Part shown: positions 1 to 8,207 of the stretch, in pieces
Layout of the letters: each line of letters starts with the position of its first letter
Position numbering within the stretch: position 1 is the stretch's first letter
NCBI GenBank assembly: GCA_017625095.1
Contig: JAGALQ010000015.1
Span: forward strand, 62,001 to 126,000
DNA: 64,000 nt
Direction of reading: 5' to 3'
DNA from: Clostridia bacterium
GTDB taxonomy: Bacteria > Bacillota > Clostridia > Oscillospirales > Acutalibacteraceae
Program-made: the position numbers and the translations under genes
The notes under the pieces: generated by a model
The model's input: only the letters and a program-made list of their open reading frames with translations
Databases searched by the model: none
Told to the model about the DNA's origin: nothing

Positions 1-1863
1 CTCGATAACTGGATTCTTTCCCGATGGTCAGAGGGTGAAGCAGGCTACGAGCTTGAGGATTTTGAAGAGAAATTCAAAAAATATAAGCCGCTTCTTGCAT
101 CCCGTTATGACGATGTCTGTCAGCCGATTGAAAGACTGACCGAATATGTTGAAAGCAAGGATAATTACGAATACGCACTGCTTGAGGATATTCCCTCAAT
201 TTACGGCGAGGCAACGCAGGTGCTTGAAACAACCGATAACGATTTTCACGTGCAGATGCCGTGGGGCTACTGCGGCAACGAGATTTTTAACGGTGTGCGC
301 GCAAGTGAAGTCGGTGCAGTACAGGCAGAAAAACTCAACGCGCTCAGCGTTATGCTCGGCGGCGAATCACTCGAAAAACAGAGCGAGGATGCGTGGAAGT
401 ATGCGCTTGCCGCACAGCATCACGATGTTACAATATGCGGTCTGCTCGACCTTTCACGTCGCTTTATTCCCGAATCCGTTGAGCTGTCTGACGGTGTAAA
501 AGCACAGTCGATATGTGCTCTTGCAGAGCGTTTTGCAAACAAAGACGGCGAATCGCTTCTTGTTTCAAACCTCCATTCATTCGCTGTCAATGAATGGGTT
601 GAGGTCGAATGCGATAAGGCTTACGATGTTTTTGACGGTGATACAAAAATTGACAGCGAGTATGAATCAGGTAAACTTCGTGTTTGCGTAAATTTAAGTC
701 CCTTTACAACTAAAAGATACTTGCTTCGTGAAGCTGCTATCTGTGATGAATCCGCTTTTTCCTGGGATTGCGTTACTGGTGAGCTTACAACACCTTACTA
801 TAAGCTGAGTCTTAATGAAAAGGGTATTGCCTATGTTGCCGATAAGTCGGGAAGAAAAATTTTCGATAACGCTCAGGGTGCACTTTTCACTGCGTGGGTA
901 GACGGTGAGGACCGTGTATCTGTAGGTGAGTGGACGGTTGAAGCAAACGCTCACAGCGCAGTTGCAACGCAGATGGGTAAACTCGGCACAATCGGCTATA
1001 CATTTGAGATGCGTCTTACCGACAGCAGTGAGCGTATTGACTGCCGCACAAAATTTGAGATGTGCGGTCAGCTTGTAGGCAGAACGGATGTTACACAGGG
1101 CAGACCCGTTCCGCTTACACGAAACGGTCACCATCACGAGGATAAGCTTTGCTTTGTGATGAATGCCTGCCTCGACAGTGACAGAAGAATGGTGCGTGAC
1201 CTGCCTTATTCAATATCTGATTGGAACGGTGCACTTCTTAAAACAGAAGAATATTGGTATCCCAACGATCTTATTCTTATCGATACAGAGGTTCCCGCAG
1301 AGGAATCATTCAATTCGACGACATATATGCACGGCATTTACTGGCTATGTCTTCGCGACAGCAAAAACGGTCTTGCCGTATTTAACCGCGGCTGTATGGG
1401 TTCTGCAATTCAGGGCAACCGTATGCTTATTCCGCTGCTATACTCAAACGAGTATATGTGCGGCACGAGAATCCTTGAGGGCGAGTTTGAGGATGAGTTC
1501 GCGATACTTCCGTTTGACAGCAGTGTCAGCGATTCTCAGCTTCACTCAAAGGCTCTCTCTTATGCTTATCAGCCCGAGGCAGCAATTATCAGAGCGGGTG
1601 ACGGCGATATTTCTTCGTTCACAGCCGCACAGCTTGACTGTGATACGTCAGCTGTTGTGCTTACATCGCTCTATCCCGAAAACGGATACGTCTTTGCTCG
1701 TATGTGTAACTATTCCGATGAGACGGCAACTGCAACCTTCATACCGTCTGTCGGTACGGTTGATGCACAGACTGATCTGCTCGGCAATGTAACCGAAGAG
1801 ATTAACGACGGCAAGCTTACCTTCAGACCCTGGGAAGTCAAGACAGTCAGAATAAAGCTTTAA
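1..1863 (+). CDS. GH38-family alpha-mannosidase, 3' part
   Basis: The reading frame is open from base 1, so the 5' end (catalytic nucleophile region) lies outside the window; about 620 residues remain. Near residue 138 is AQHHDVTICG, the helical-domain motif in which GH38 enzymes carry the QHHD signature. The rest has the beta-rich C-terminal organisation of that family, including an NGHHHEDK segment. GH38 enzymes remove alpha-linked mannose from glycans and need a divalent metal. No signal peptide can be judged because the start is missing. A strong terminator follows directly. Family assignment is good; linkage specificity cannot be read. Confidence 0.8.
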   Translation, partial: LDNWILSRWSEGEAGYELEDFEEKFKKYKPLLASRYDDVCQPIERLTEYVESKDNYEYALLEDIPSIYGEATQVLETTDNDFHVQMPWGYCGNEIFNGVRASEVGAVQAEKLNALSVMLGGESLEKQSEDAWKYALAAQHHDVTICGLLDLSRRFIPESVELSDGVKAQSICALAERFANKDGESLLVSNLHSFAVNEWVEVECDKAYDVFDGDTKIDSEYESGKLRVCVNLSPFTTKRYLLREAAICDESAFSWDCVTGELTTPYYKLSLNEKGIAYVADKSGRKIFDNAQGALFTAWVDGEDRVSVGEWTVEANAHSAVATQMGKLGTIGYTFEMRLTDSSERIDCRTKFEMCGQLVGRTDVTQGRPVPLTRNGHHHEDKLCFVMNACLDSDRRMVRDLPYSISDWNGALLKTEEYWYPNDLILIDTEVPAEESFNSTTYMHGIYWLCLRDSKNGLAVFNRGCMGSAIQGNRMLIPLLYSNEYMCGTRILEGEFEDEFAILPFDSSVSDSQLHSKALSYAYQPEAAIIRAGDGDISSFTAAQLDCDTSAVVLTSLYPENGYVFARMCNYSDETATATFIPSVGTVDAQTDLLGNVTEEINDGKLTFRPWEVKTVRIKL

Positions 1864-1867
1864 GAAA

Positions 1868-1898
1868 CAGACCCCTTGAAACAAAATCAAGGGGTCTG
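1868..1898. terminator. bidirectional intrinsic terminator
   Basis: A perfect 12-bp stem (CAGACCCCTTGA and its complement) with a 7-nt A-rich loop sits between the converging GH38 and SDR genes. T-rich sequence follows on the plus side. Confidence 0.8.
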
Positions 1899-1900
1899 TG

Positions 1901-2554
1901 TTATTCTTTCCATATAAAGTAGTAGTTAATTGATTCGCCACCGTCAACTACTATGCTCTGACCTGTACAGAATTTATTTGTCACGGTCAGAAAGTATGCC
2001 CACTGAGCAATCTCCTCCGGTGTTGCCCAGCGCCTGAGCGGAGTTTCGTCCATTATCTGCTCCCAAAGCACAGGGTCATTTATTACGCAGTCGTTGAGCG
2101 GTGTCAGCACTCCGCCTGGGTCAAGGCTGTTGCAGGTTGCACTGTAAGGAGCAACTCTCATTGCAACATTCTTTGTGTAGGCGATAACGCCGCCCTTGCT
2201 TGCACAGTATTCGGGAAATTCTGCGCCTGTGTGTCCGCTTGCAGAGCCGATGTTGAGAATTGATTTTATCTCTTTCTGAATACCATATTTTTCGGTTACC
2301 GATATAAGTGCCTTGAGGTTTGTGTCGATATCGTGCTCGTTTTGTGTGCCTGCGTTGTTGATGAGAATTTCTATGCCGTCAATCTGCGGAAGCTTTTCTT
2401 TATCTCTTATATCCTGCTCATAGTGTGTATAGGACGGATGATTAATACCTGCAAGCTGTCTGTCAATGCCGATAACGTTGTGACCCTCGTTGAGAAAAAG
2501 CTGTGCAACCGCTTTGCCGATGCCCTGCGAAGAGCCTGTTACCAATACTTTCAT
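1901..2554 (-). CDS. short-chain dehydrogenase/reductase (SDR)
   Basis: A classical SDR of 217 residues. It has the N-terminal TGSSQGIG dinucleotide-binding loop (about residues 6-13), NNAG near 66-69, a Ser near 104, the catalytic pair Y116/K120 (YCASK) and a late DGG. SDRs oxidise or reduce alcohol/keto substrates with NAD(P); the substrate is not evident. The chosen ATG follows a GGGAAAG ribosome site and overlaps the stop of the upstream VUT gene as ATGA, so the two are translationally coupled. Longer upstream start codons in this frame lie inside the VUT gene and would add a non-SDR tail, so I reject them. Confidence 0.88.
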   Translation of the reverse strand: MKVLVTGSSQGIGKAVAQLFLNEGHNVIGIDRQLAGINHPSYTHYEQDIRDKEKLPQIDGIEILINNAGTQNEHDIDTNLKALISVTEKYGIQKEIKSILNIGSASGHTGAEFPEYCASKGGVIAYTKNVAMRVAPYSATCNSLDPGGVLTPLNDCVINDPVLWEQIMDETPLRRWATPEEIAQWAYFLTVTNKFCTGQSIVVDGGESINYYFIWKE

Positions 2555-3303
2555 TGTTTCTTTCCCTTTCCGATAAATTCGAAGTAAGCCTTGCCGACTG
2601 ATTCTGCTCTCCATTTTTTTGTTATGCGGTAGCCGATGGGTGAGAATGCAACCTCCATTATCAGCTCTGCCACAGCACCTGTGAGGGCACACATTGCGCA
2701 CTGAAGCAAAGTCCAGTGAAATCCGTCCCAGAAAATCGGAGCACACAAAACGAAAACTATTATCGAGAAAATAAAGTTGTCAAAAAACTGACCGATAAAC
2801 GTTGAGATGTAAGCTCTTGCCGCAAACGCTCTTTTGCCGTCGGGATTCTTTTTAAAGCATTTGCCGATTATCTGGTTGAGTGTGTTGTTGATTACTGCTG
2901 AAGCGAGGAATGCCGTTGTGCTGCCAAGAAGAATAAACCACGTGCCACCGAAAATCGAGTCGAAGGCTGTGTAGTCGTTTGCATTTGACGGTATTATGCT
3001 TGCCACAAAGAATATCAGGCAGGTGAGCAGGTTTATTGTCGCGGCAAGCACAGATATGCTGGTTGATGCCTTAGGACCGAAATGCTTTGTGATAATATCC
3101 ATACACATAAAAGAAAGCCAGGATATCAGCATACCGCCGTCAAGTGCAATCCAGTCAAGCTGAATGAGTGTTTTGTTTGCAAGCAGATTCATGCTTATTA
3201 CGCTCACGACAAACAGAGTGACTACCGTTGCGGGTATTGACCGCAGCAGTATTCTGTATTCGTCAAGCTCGTGCTTTATTCTGCTTATGAGTGATTTGTC
3301 CAA
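2551..3303 (-). CDS. VUT/YhhQ-family membrane transporter
   Basis: A 250-residue protein with about six hydrophobic helices. It carries the YhhQ/VUT hallmark region RAYISTFIGQFFDNF followed by a membrane segment. YhhQ relatives import queuosine precursors, and other members are assigned loosely to vitamin uptake. No preQ1 riboswitch is visible upstream and no queuosine biosynthesis gene is nearby, so the substrate is open. The start is a TTG placed after AAGGAG. The stop overlaps the SDR start, forming a two-gene operon, an odd pairing for a queuosine transporter. Confidence 0.8.
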   Translation of the reverse strand: MDKSLISRIKHELDEYRILLRSIPATVVTLFVVSVISMNLLANKTLIQLDWIALDGGMLISWLSFMCMDIITKHFGPKASTSISVLAATINLLTCLIFFVASIIPSNANDYTAFDSIFGGTWFILLGSTTAFLASAVINNTLNQIIGKCFKKNPDGKRAFAARAYISTFIGQFFDNFIFSIIVFVLCAPIFWDGFHWTLLQCAMCALTGAVAELIMEVAFSPIGYRITKKWRAESVGKAYFEFIGKGKKQ

Positions 3304-3432
3304 ATCCGTTTTCTCCTTTGAATATCTGGAGTATACTATATCATATATCGTGTCTGTTTTCCATAAAAAACTGCAAATTAAGTTTGTAACTTAAAATATA
3401 ATGACAAAAAACAAGAATTTTGTAATATACTG

Positions 3433-3461
3433 TTGCAAGTTTTGCGCTGAAGTGATACAAT
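3433..3461 (+). promoter_or_regulatory. sigma-A promoter of decarboxylase beta gene
   Basis: TTGCAA, 17-bp spacer, TACAAT; 36 bases upstream of the TTG start of the Na+-pump beta subunit. Confidence 0.6.
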
Positions 3462-3496
3462 ATTATGGAATATTGCTTTGAGAAAGGGTGTAAAAA

Positions 3497-4639
3497 TTGA
3501 TCGCAGTTTTTCAAGACATTTTCAGTAACATACTCGGTATAAATCTTGCCGAAGACTGGAAAATGTTTGTCATGTGGATTATCGGCGGTGTGCTGATTTT
3601 CCTCGCAATCAAAAAAGAAATGGAGCCTACACTGCTCCTTCCCATGGGCTTTGGCGCAATCCTCGTCAACCTCCCCAATTCCGGTGCTAAGGCTGTTATA
3701 GATCATCTGTTTGATATAGGTATCAGTAACGAAGCGCACGAGCTTATGCCGCTTATTCTGTTTATCGGTATCGGTGCGATGATTGATTTCGAGCCTCTGC
3801 TTACCAACCCGAAGCTTATGTTCTTCGGTGCGGCGGCACAGTTCGGTATCTTCTTCACACTTACAATGGCATCAATCCTCGGCTTTGACCTTGCTGATGC
3901 TGCTTCTGTTGCAATTATCGGTGCGGCAGACGGTCCGACCTCTATTTTCGTTGCTCAGCAGCTTAATTCAAGCTATCTGTCGGCAATTATGGTTGCAGCT
4001 TACTCCTATATGGCTCTTGTTCCCCTTGTTCAGCCGCCCATTATCAAGCTCTGCACAAGCAAGAAAGAGCGCAGAATCCGTATGAAGTACCAGGGCAAGA
4101 AGGTTTCCAAGATGACAAAGATCCTCTTCCCGATCGTTGTTACAATCATCGTTGGTCTCTTTGCTCCCGATGCTGTTGCTCTTATCGGTTTCCTTATGTT
4201 CGGTAACCTTATCCGTGAGTGCGGTGTTCTCAACTCTCTTTCAGAAACTGCACAGAACGTTCTTGCAAACCTCATTACAATCTTCCTTGGCATCACAATC
4301 GCTTCCAGAATGGTTGCTGAAGACTTCCTCAGATTAGAGACACTTCTCATTATGGGCCTCGGTCTTGTAGCTTTTGTTTTCGATACATTCGGCGGCATTA
4401 TGCTTGCAAAGATTATGAATATCTTCTCAAAGAAGAACAAGATCAACCCGATGATCGGTGCTTCCGGTATCTCTGCTTTCCCGATGTCTGCACGTGTTGT
4501 TCACAAGATGGGTCTTGCTGAAGATCCTCAGAACTTCCTTCTTATGCACTCAATCGGTGTTAACGTTTCCGGTCAGATTGCTTCTGTTATCGCGGGCGGT
4601 CTTATCCTCACATTTGCTAAAAGCGCATTAGGTCTGTAA
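3497..4639 (+). CDS. oadB: Na+-pumping decarboxylase beta subunit
   Basis: A 380-residue, strongly hydrophobic protein of the OadB/MmdB/GcdB family, the membrane subunit that couples biotin decarboxylation to Na+ export. It contains the conserved GAADGPTSIF segment with the essential Asp (D145 here), a GASGISAFPMSARVV-type segment, and the C-terminal HSIGVNVSG motif corresponding to the Asn/Ser Na+-site region of the Klebsiella protein. The start is TTG with AAAGGGTG seven bases upstream. It is followed 13 bp later by a gamma-like subunit, but no carboxyltransferase (alpha) or biotin carrier is adjacent. Whether the complex uses oxaloacetate, methylmalonyl-CoA or glutaconyl-CoA cannot be told. 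Confidence 0.9.
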   Translation: MIAVFQDIFSNILGINLAEDWKMFVMWIIGGVLIFLAIKKEMEPTLLLPMGFGAILVNLPNSGAKAVIDHLFDIGISNEAHELMPLILFIGIGAMIDFEPLLTNPKLMFFGAAAQFGIFFTLTMASILGFDLADAASVAIIGAADGPTSIFVAQQLNSSYLSAIMVAAYSYMALVPLVQPPIIKLCTSKKERRIRMKYQGKKVSKMTKILFPIVVTIIVGLFAPDAVALIGFLMFGNLIRECGVLNSLSETAQNVLANLITIFLGITIASRMVAEDFLRLETLLIMGLGLVAFVFDTFGGIMLAKIMNIFSKKNKINPMIGASGISAFPMSARVVHKMGLAEDPQNFLLMHSIGVNVSGQIASVIAGGLILTFAKSALGL

Positions 4640-4652
4640 GGAGGTCTGAGCA

Positions 4653-4901
4653 ATGAATACTGAAACAATATTAAGCGCGGCAGAGCTCACTTCTCCTGAG
4701 CTTACAACAGTTGCGGAAACTGCAGTTGCAGAAGATCACGGCATCGGCTTCACACCCGAAGGTCTTGAATGGTCTCTTCCGATTATGGGCAAGGGTATGC
4801 TCGGTATCTTCATCGTTACAACAATCATTGTTACGGTAACGGTTGTACTCAACAAGGCAACAGCTCCCCGCAAGCCTAAGGAAAAGAAAGACAATAAATA
4901 A
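4653..4901 (+). CDS. Na+-pumping decarboxylase gamma-like subunit
   Basis: An 82-residue protein with one transmembrane helix (about residues 45-68), an acidic N-terminal region and a Lys/Pro-rich cytoplasmic tail. This is the architecture of OAD gamma subunits, which stabilise the complex and hold the beta subunit. The order is reversed compared with the usual gamma-alpha-beta operons. TAAGGAGG precedes the ATG, and a terminator follows at once. The assignment rests on size, topology and linkage to the beta gene rather than on a diagnostic motif. Confidence 0.7.
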   Translation: MNTETILSAAELTSPELTTVAETAVAEDHGIGFTPEGLEWSLPIMGKGMLGIFIVTTIIVTVTVVLNKATAPRKPKEKKDNK

Positions 4902-4906
4902 AAATT

Positions 4907-4939
4907 AACGGCAATCCATCCGGGTTGCCGTTGTTTTTT
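4907..4939 (+). terminator. intrinsic terminator
   Basis: AACGGCAA/TTGCCGTT stem followed by a GTTTTTT tract, ending the Na+-pump operon. Confidence 0.8.
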
Positions 4940-4995
4940 GTTAGTATATGATGCCGGGTATGTTCGTTAACACCGTGCCGCGGTATGTCAATGTT

Positions 4996-5023
4996 TTGCA
5001 TTTTATGCGGTTTGTGCTATAAT
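4996..5023 (+). promoter_or_regulatory. sigma-A promoter of HD hydrolase gene
   Basis: TTGCAT, 16-bp spacer, TATAAT; 17 bases before the ATG, giving a very short leader. Confidence 0.6.
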
Positions 5024-5040
5024 ATGCGAGAGGTGTTTTT

Positions 5041-6237
5041 ATGCTCAGATACGATACTCTTTCCCCTGATGTTGAACTCAGAATAAGGAACGACAGACTC
5101 AACGGCACTGTGCCCGATTACGGCTTCAGTGACGGTAATGCTGTTCGTCGCAGAGAGTCGCACGATGTGCCGAGTGTTCTGCGCCCTGCATTTATCCGCG
5201 ATGTTGATAAGATTATGCACTGTCCTTATTATAATCGCTACACCGACAAAACGCAGGTTTTTTCTTTCTATAAAAATGACGATATAACCCGACGTGCTCT
5301 TCACGTTCAGCTGGTTTCACGAATTGCCCGTACAATCGGCAGGGTACTTGGACTTAATCTCGAGCTCATTGAGGCAATAGCCCTGGGTCACGATATAGGT
5401 CACACGCCCTTCGGTCATGCAGGTGAAGAATATCTTGATGAGCTTATGTTCATTCACAGCGGCAGACATTTCAGCCATAACATTCATTCTGTTCGTGTGC
5501 TTGACAGAATTTTTCCTTATAATATAACCTTGCAGACTCTCAACGGCATCGCTGCGCACGATGGCGAAATGGAGCTTTGCGAGTACAGACCACGCTGTAC
5601 GGAAAGCTTTTCGCAGTTTGATGAGCAGATTGAAATGTGCTGTCTTGACAAAAGCAACGTTCGTCTTCTCGTGCCCTGTACGCTTGAGGGGTGTGTTGTG
5701 CGCATCTCAGATATAATCGCTTATCTCGGTAAAGACAGGCAGGATGCGGACAGAGCAAAAATTGCTGCAGGTGAAATCTTCCTTGGAGGCAGACTCGGCA
5801 GAACGAATGCCGAAATTATAAATAACCTGAGCGTCAACATCGTTGAAAACAGCTACGGCAAGCCGTACATAAAAATGGATGAGGATGTTTTTGAGGGACT
5901 TAAAAACGCAAAAAGCGATAACTATCTGTATATCTACAAGGAGGATTCGGTCAGGGAAAAAATTGAAGAAACGGTCAAACCTATGATGGCTCAGCTTTAT
6001 GACCGCCTGCTTGATGACCTTGTCAGCGGCAAAAAGGATTCACCTGTGTTTGCTCACCATATCGATATGCTTAACCGTGTGCATTATTCGCGCGATATTC
6101 CCTATGAAGAAACCGAGCCGACACAGATAATTGCCGACTATATCGCAAGTATGACGGATGACTATTTTGTCGATCTGTATGCTCATCTTTTTCCTGAAAG
6201 CAAGCTGAGCATCAGATATAACGGATACTTTGAATAA
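5041..6237 (+). CDS. dGTPase-like HD-domain phosphohydrolase
   Basis: 398 residues. An N-terminal FIRDVDKIMHCPYYNR...KTQVF segment (about 51-74) matches the dNTP triphosphohydrolase family, followed by a helix with His88 and the metal-binding core GHDIGHTPFGH (about 116-126, H117/D118). These enzymes cleave dNTPs to nucleoside and triphosphate, tuning nucleotide pools. A third metal-site region (about 165-175, IAAHDGE) and an Asp in the VRISDIIAYLG region fit the HD fold. The gene is monocistronic, between its own promoter and terminator. Substrate range is inferred only from the family. Confidence 0.85.
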   Translation: MLRYDTLSPDVELRIRNDRLNGTVPDYGFSDGNAVRRRESHDVPSVLRPAFIRDVDKIMHCPYYNRYTDKTQVFSFYKNDDITRRALHVQLVSRIARTIGRVLGLNLELIEAIALGHDIGHTPFGHAGEEYLDELMFIHSGRHFSHNIHSVRVLDRIFPYNITLQTLNGIAAHDGEMELCEYRPRCTESFSQFDEQIEMCCLDKSNVRLLVPCTLEGCVVRISDIIAYLGKDRQDADRAKIAAGEIFLGGRLGRTNAEIINNLSVNIVENSYGKPYIKMDEDVFEGLKNAKSDNYLYIYKEDSVREKIEETVKPMMAQLYDRLLDDLVSGKKDSPVFAHHIDMLNRVHYSRDIPYEETEPTQIIADYIASMTDDYFVDLYAHLFPESKLSIRYNGYFE

Positions 6238-6240
6238 ACC

Positions 6241-6274
6241 AAAAAACACACTGCCGCGTGACAGTGTGTTTTTT
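6241..6274 (+). terminator. intrinsic terminator
   Basis: AAAAAACACACTG and its complement form a 13-bp stem with an 8-nt loop, ending in a T run after the HD hydrolase gene. Confidence 0.85.
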
Positions 6275-6383
6275 CTGTATATACATTATAACACACTATA
6301 AGTTTTATTGCAAGTCTTGTATTATCAGAAAAATATTGTTAGTATGTTATTTGTTAAAATATTTCCCGGAAGGAGGAACTGCT

Positions 6384-8207
6384 ATGAGAGGCGCGGTTGA
6401 TTTTAAAGCAAAAGCACACGTTTTCCGCAATACGTGGTTTATGATTAAATGCGGTCTGAAGTGTTCGCCGCTGTCGGTGATTATAATTTATCTTGCGTAT
6501 ATCGGCGAAAACGTTTACTATTCTGTCGTGTTTAACGTTATGTTTTTGCAGACGGCACTTTCAATTATCGAGGGTAACGGCACTTTCAAAGAGTTTGCGA
6601 TTAAAATCGGTCTTATTATTTTCGGTAAGCTTGTTATCGATCTGTTTTCCTATTATGCTTTTCATCCCGTCAGGGAAAAGTTTGAGATCAAGTGCGAGAG
6701 CTATCTCAATGAGATGATATTCAAAAAGGCACAGCAGGTTGAGCTTGGTTGCTACGAAGATCCCGACTTTTTTGACAACTATAACAGAGCTACCTGGGTT
6801 ATTGAAAAGGGTGGATTCAAGCGTATTATCGAAGGCACGGGCTGGACACTCGGCAGCGTTGTCAGCATAATTTTTCTTGCCGCTTACCTTTACAGCCTTG
6901 ACCCGTTCCTTATTGCTTTTATCCTTTGTCCGCTTATTGTTATTATTTTCAGAGTCAAACGCAATCAGGTTGAGTTTGCAAGAGAAAAGGAAATGACACC
7001 TTTTGAGCGACAGAAGGATTACACCAAAAGAACGGTGCTTCTCAAGGATTTTGCGAAGGAAATCAAAACCACAAATATTTTTGCGGTTGTCAAACGACGC
7101 TTTGTTGAGGCGATTGACAACAACATCAAGGTTATACATAAGTATGGCTGGCGCGTTGCGGTGCTTGAATCTCTCAGCGATTTCTTCGGCGAAGTTATCC
7201 CTGTTGCAGGCGGTCTTGGCTATGGCTGTTACCGCCTTTTTGTCAGGGAGAACATATCCGTATCGGATTTCTCTGTACTTGTTTCCGCAATAACTAATTG
7301 CCGTAATAAGCTCAATCAGCTGGCGTTTTATTTCACCATGCAGCAGAAGCACTGCCTGTGGGTGCAGAATATGCGTGAGTTTCTCGCCTATGAGCCCAAG
7401 GTAAAGGGCGGCACACTCATACCCGGTGAGTTTGAGAGCCTTGAGTTTAAAAACGTTTCTTTCAGATATAATGAAAAGAAAGACTACACACTAAAAAATG
7501 TTTCATTTAAGTTTAATAAGGGCGACAGTATTGCTGTTGTCGGTCACAACGGTGCAGGCAAAACCACACTTTCAAAGCTTATGATGCGCCTTTATGACGT
7601 GAGTGAAGGCGAAATACTTTACAACGGCGTGAACATAAAGGAATATGATTTGCTGCAGTACAGAGAGAAATTTGCAAGCGTGTTCCAGGATTACAGAGTG
7701 TTTGCGATGACGGTTGCCGAAAACGTGCTTATTGAAGAGGTTGATGAAAACAACAAGTCACGTGCACGTAAGGCACTTGAGCAAAGCGGAGTTTACGAAA
7801 AGGTTGAAACTCTGCCGATGGGAATTGATAATCTTCTCACAAGAGAGTTTGACGATGAGGGTGCGCTTCTTTCGGGCGGTGAAAGCCAGAAGGTAAGCAT
7901 TGCAAGAATGTTTGCAAAACGCTTTGATATCGCAATTCTTGACGAGCCCTCGTCTGCACTCGACCCGGTAGCAGAGTCTAAAATGTATGATAACCTTATG
8001 GAAGGCACAAAGGATAAGACGGTTATTTATATCTCTCACCGTCTTTCGAGCGCAACACAGAGTGACTACATACTCGTTTTCTCAAACGGTGAGCTGGTTG
8101 AGCAGGGCACACACGATCAGCTGATGAAGCGCGGCGGCGAATACTGCGAAATGTTCACCTTGCAGGCCTCAGGCTACAGAGAGGAGGGTGCAGAGGATGA
8201 AGAATAA
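6384..8207 (+). CDS. ABC exporter half-transporter (TMD-NBD), first
   Basis: A 607-residue permease-ATPase fusion. The N-terminal half holds about six membrane helices. The C-terminal ATPase has Walker A GHNGAGKT (about residue 387), the Q-loop VFQDY, signature LSGGE (about 495), Walker B ILDEPS (about 517) and the H-loop SHRL, all intact. AAGGAGGAACTGCT places the ATG at this position; the frame is open further upstream but without a ribosome site. It overlaps the next exporter half by 11 bp, so the two most likely form a heterodimeric exporter. The cargo is unknown: no peptide precursor or peptidase domain is visible. Confidence 0.88.
   Translation: MRGAVDFKAKAHVFRNTWFMIKCGLKCSPLSVIIIYLAYIGENVYYSVVFNVMFLQTALSIIEGNGTFKEFAIKIGLIIFGKLVIDLFSYYAFHPVREKFEIKCESYLNEMIFKKAQQVELGCYEDPDFFDNYNRATWVIEKGGFKRIIEGTGWTLGSVVSIIFLAAYLYSLDPFLIAFILCPLIVIIFRVKRNQVEFAREKEMTPFERQKDYTKRTVLLKDFAKEIKTTNIFAVVKRRFVEAIDNNIKVIHKYGWRVAVLESLSDFFGEVIPVAGGLGYGCYRLFVRENISVSDFSVLVSAITNCRNKLNQLAFYFTMQQKHCLWVQNMREFLAYEPKVKGGTLIPGEFESLEFKNVSFRYNEKKDYTLKNVSFKFNKGDSIAVVGHNGAGKTTLSKLMMRLYDVSEGEILYNGVNIKEYDLLQYREKFASVFQDYRVFAMTVAENVLIEEVDENNKSRARKALEQSGVYEKVETLPMGIDNLLTREFDDEGALLSGGESQKVSIARMFAKRFDIAILDEPSSALDPVAESKMYDNLMEGTKDKTVIYISHRLSSATQSDYILVFSNGELVEQGTHDQLMKRGGEYCEMFTLQASGYREEGAEDEE

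Noticed and set aside
2551-3400. preQ1 riboswitch upstream of the VUT transporter
   Set aside because: Read on the minus strand, the leader lacks the preQ1 pseudoknot sequence pattern.
6561-7352. Minus-strand open frame of 263 codons inside the first ABC exporter gene
   Set aside because: Overlaps the membrane domain of a clear exporter; no independent support.
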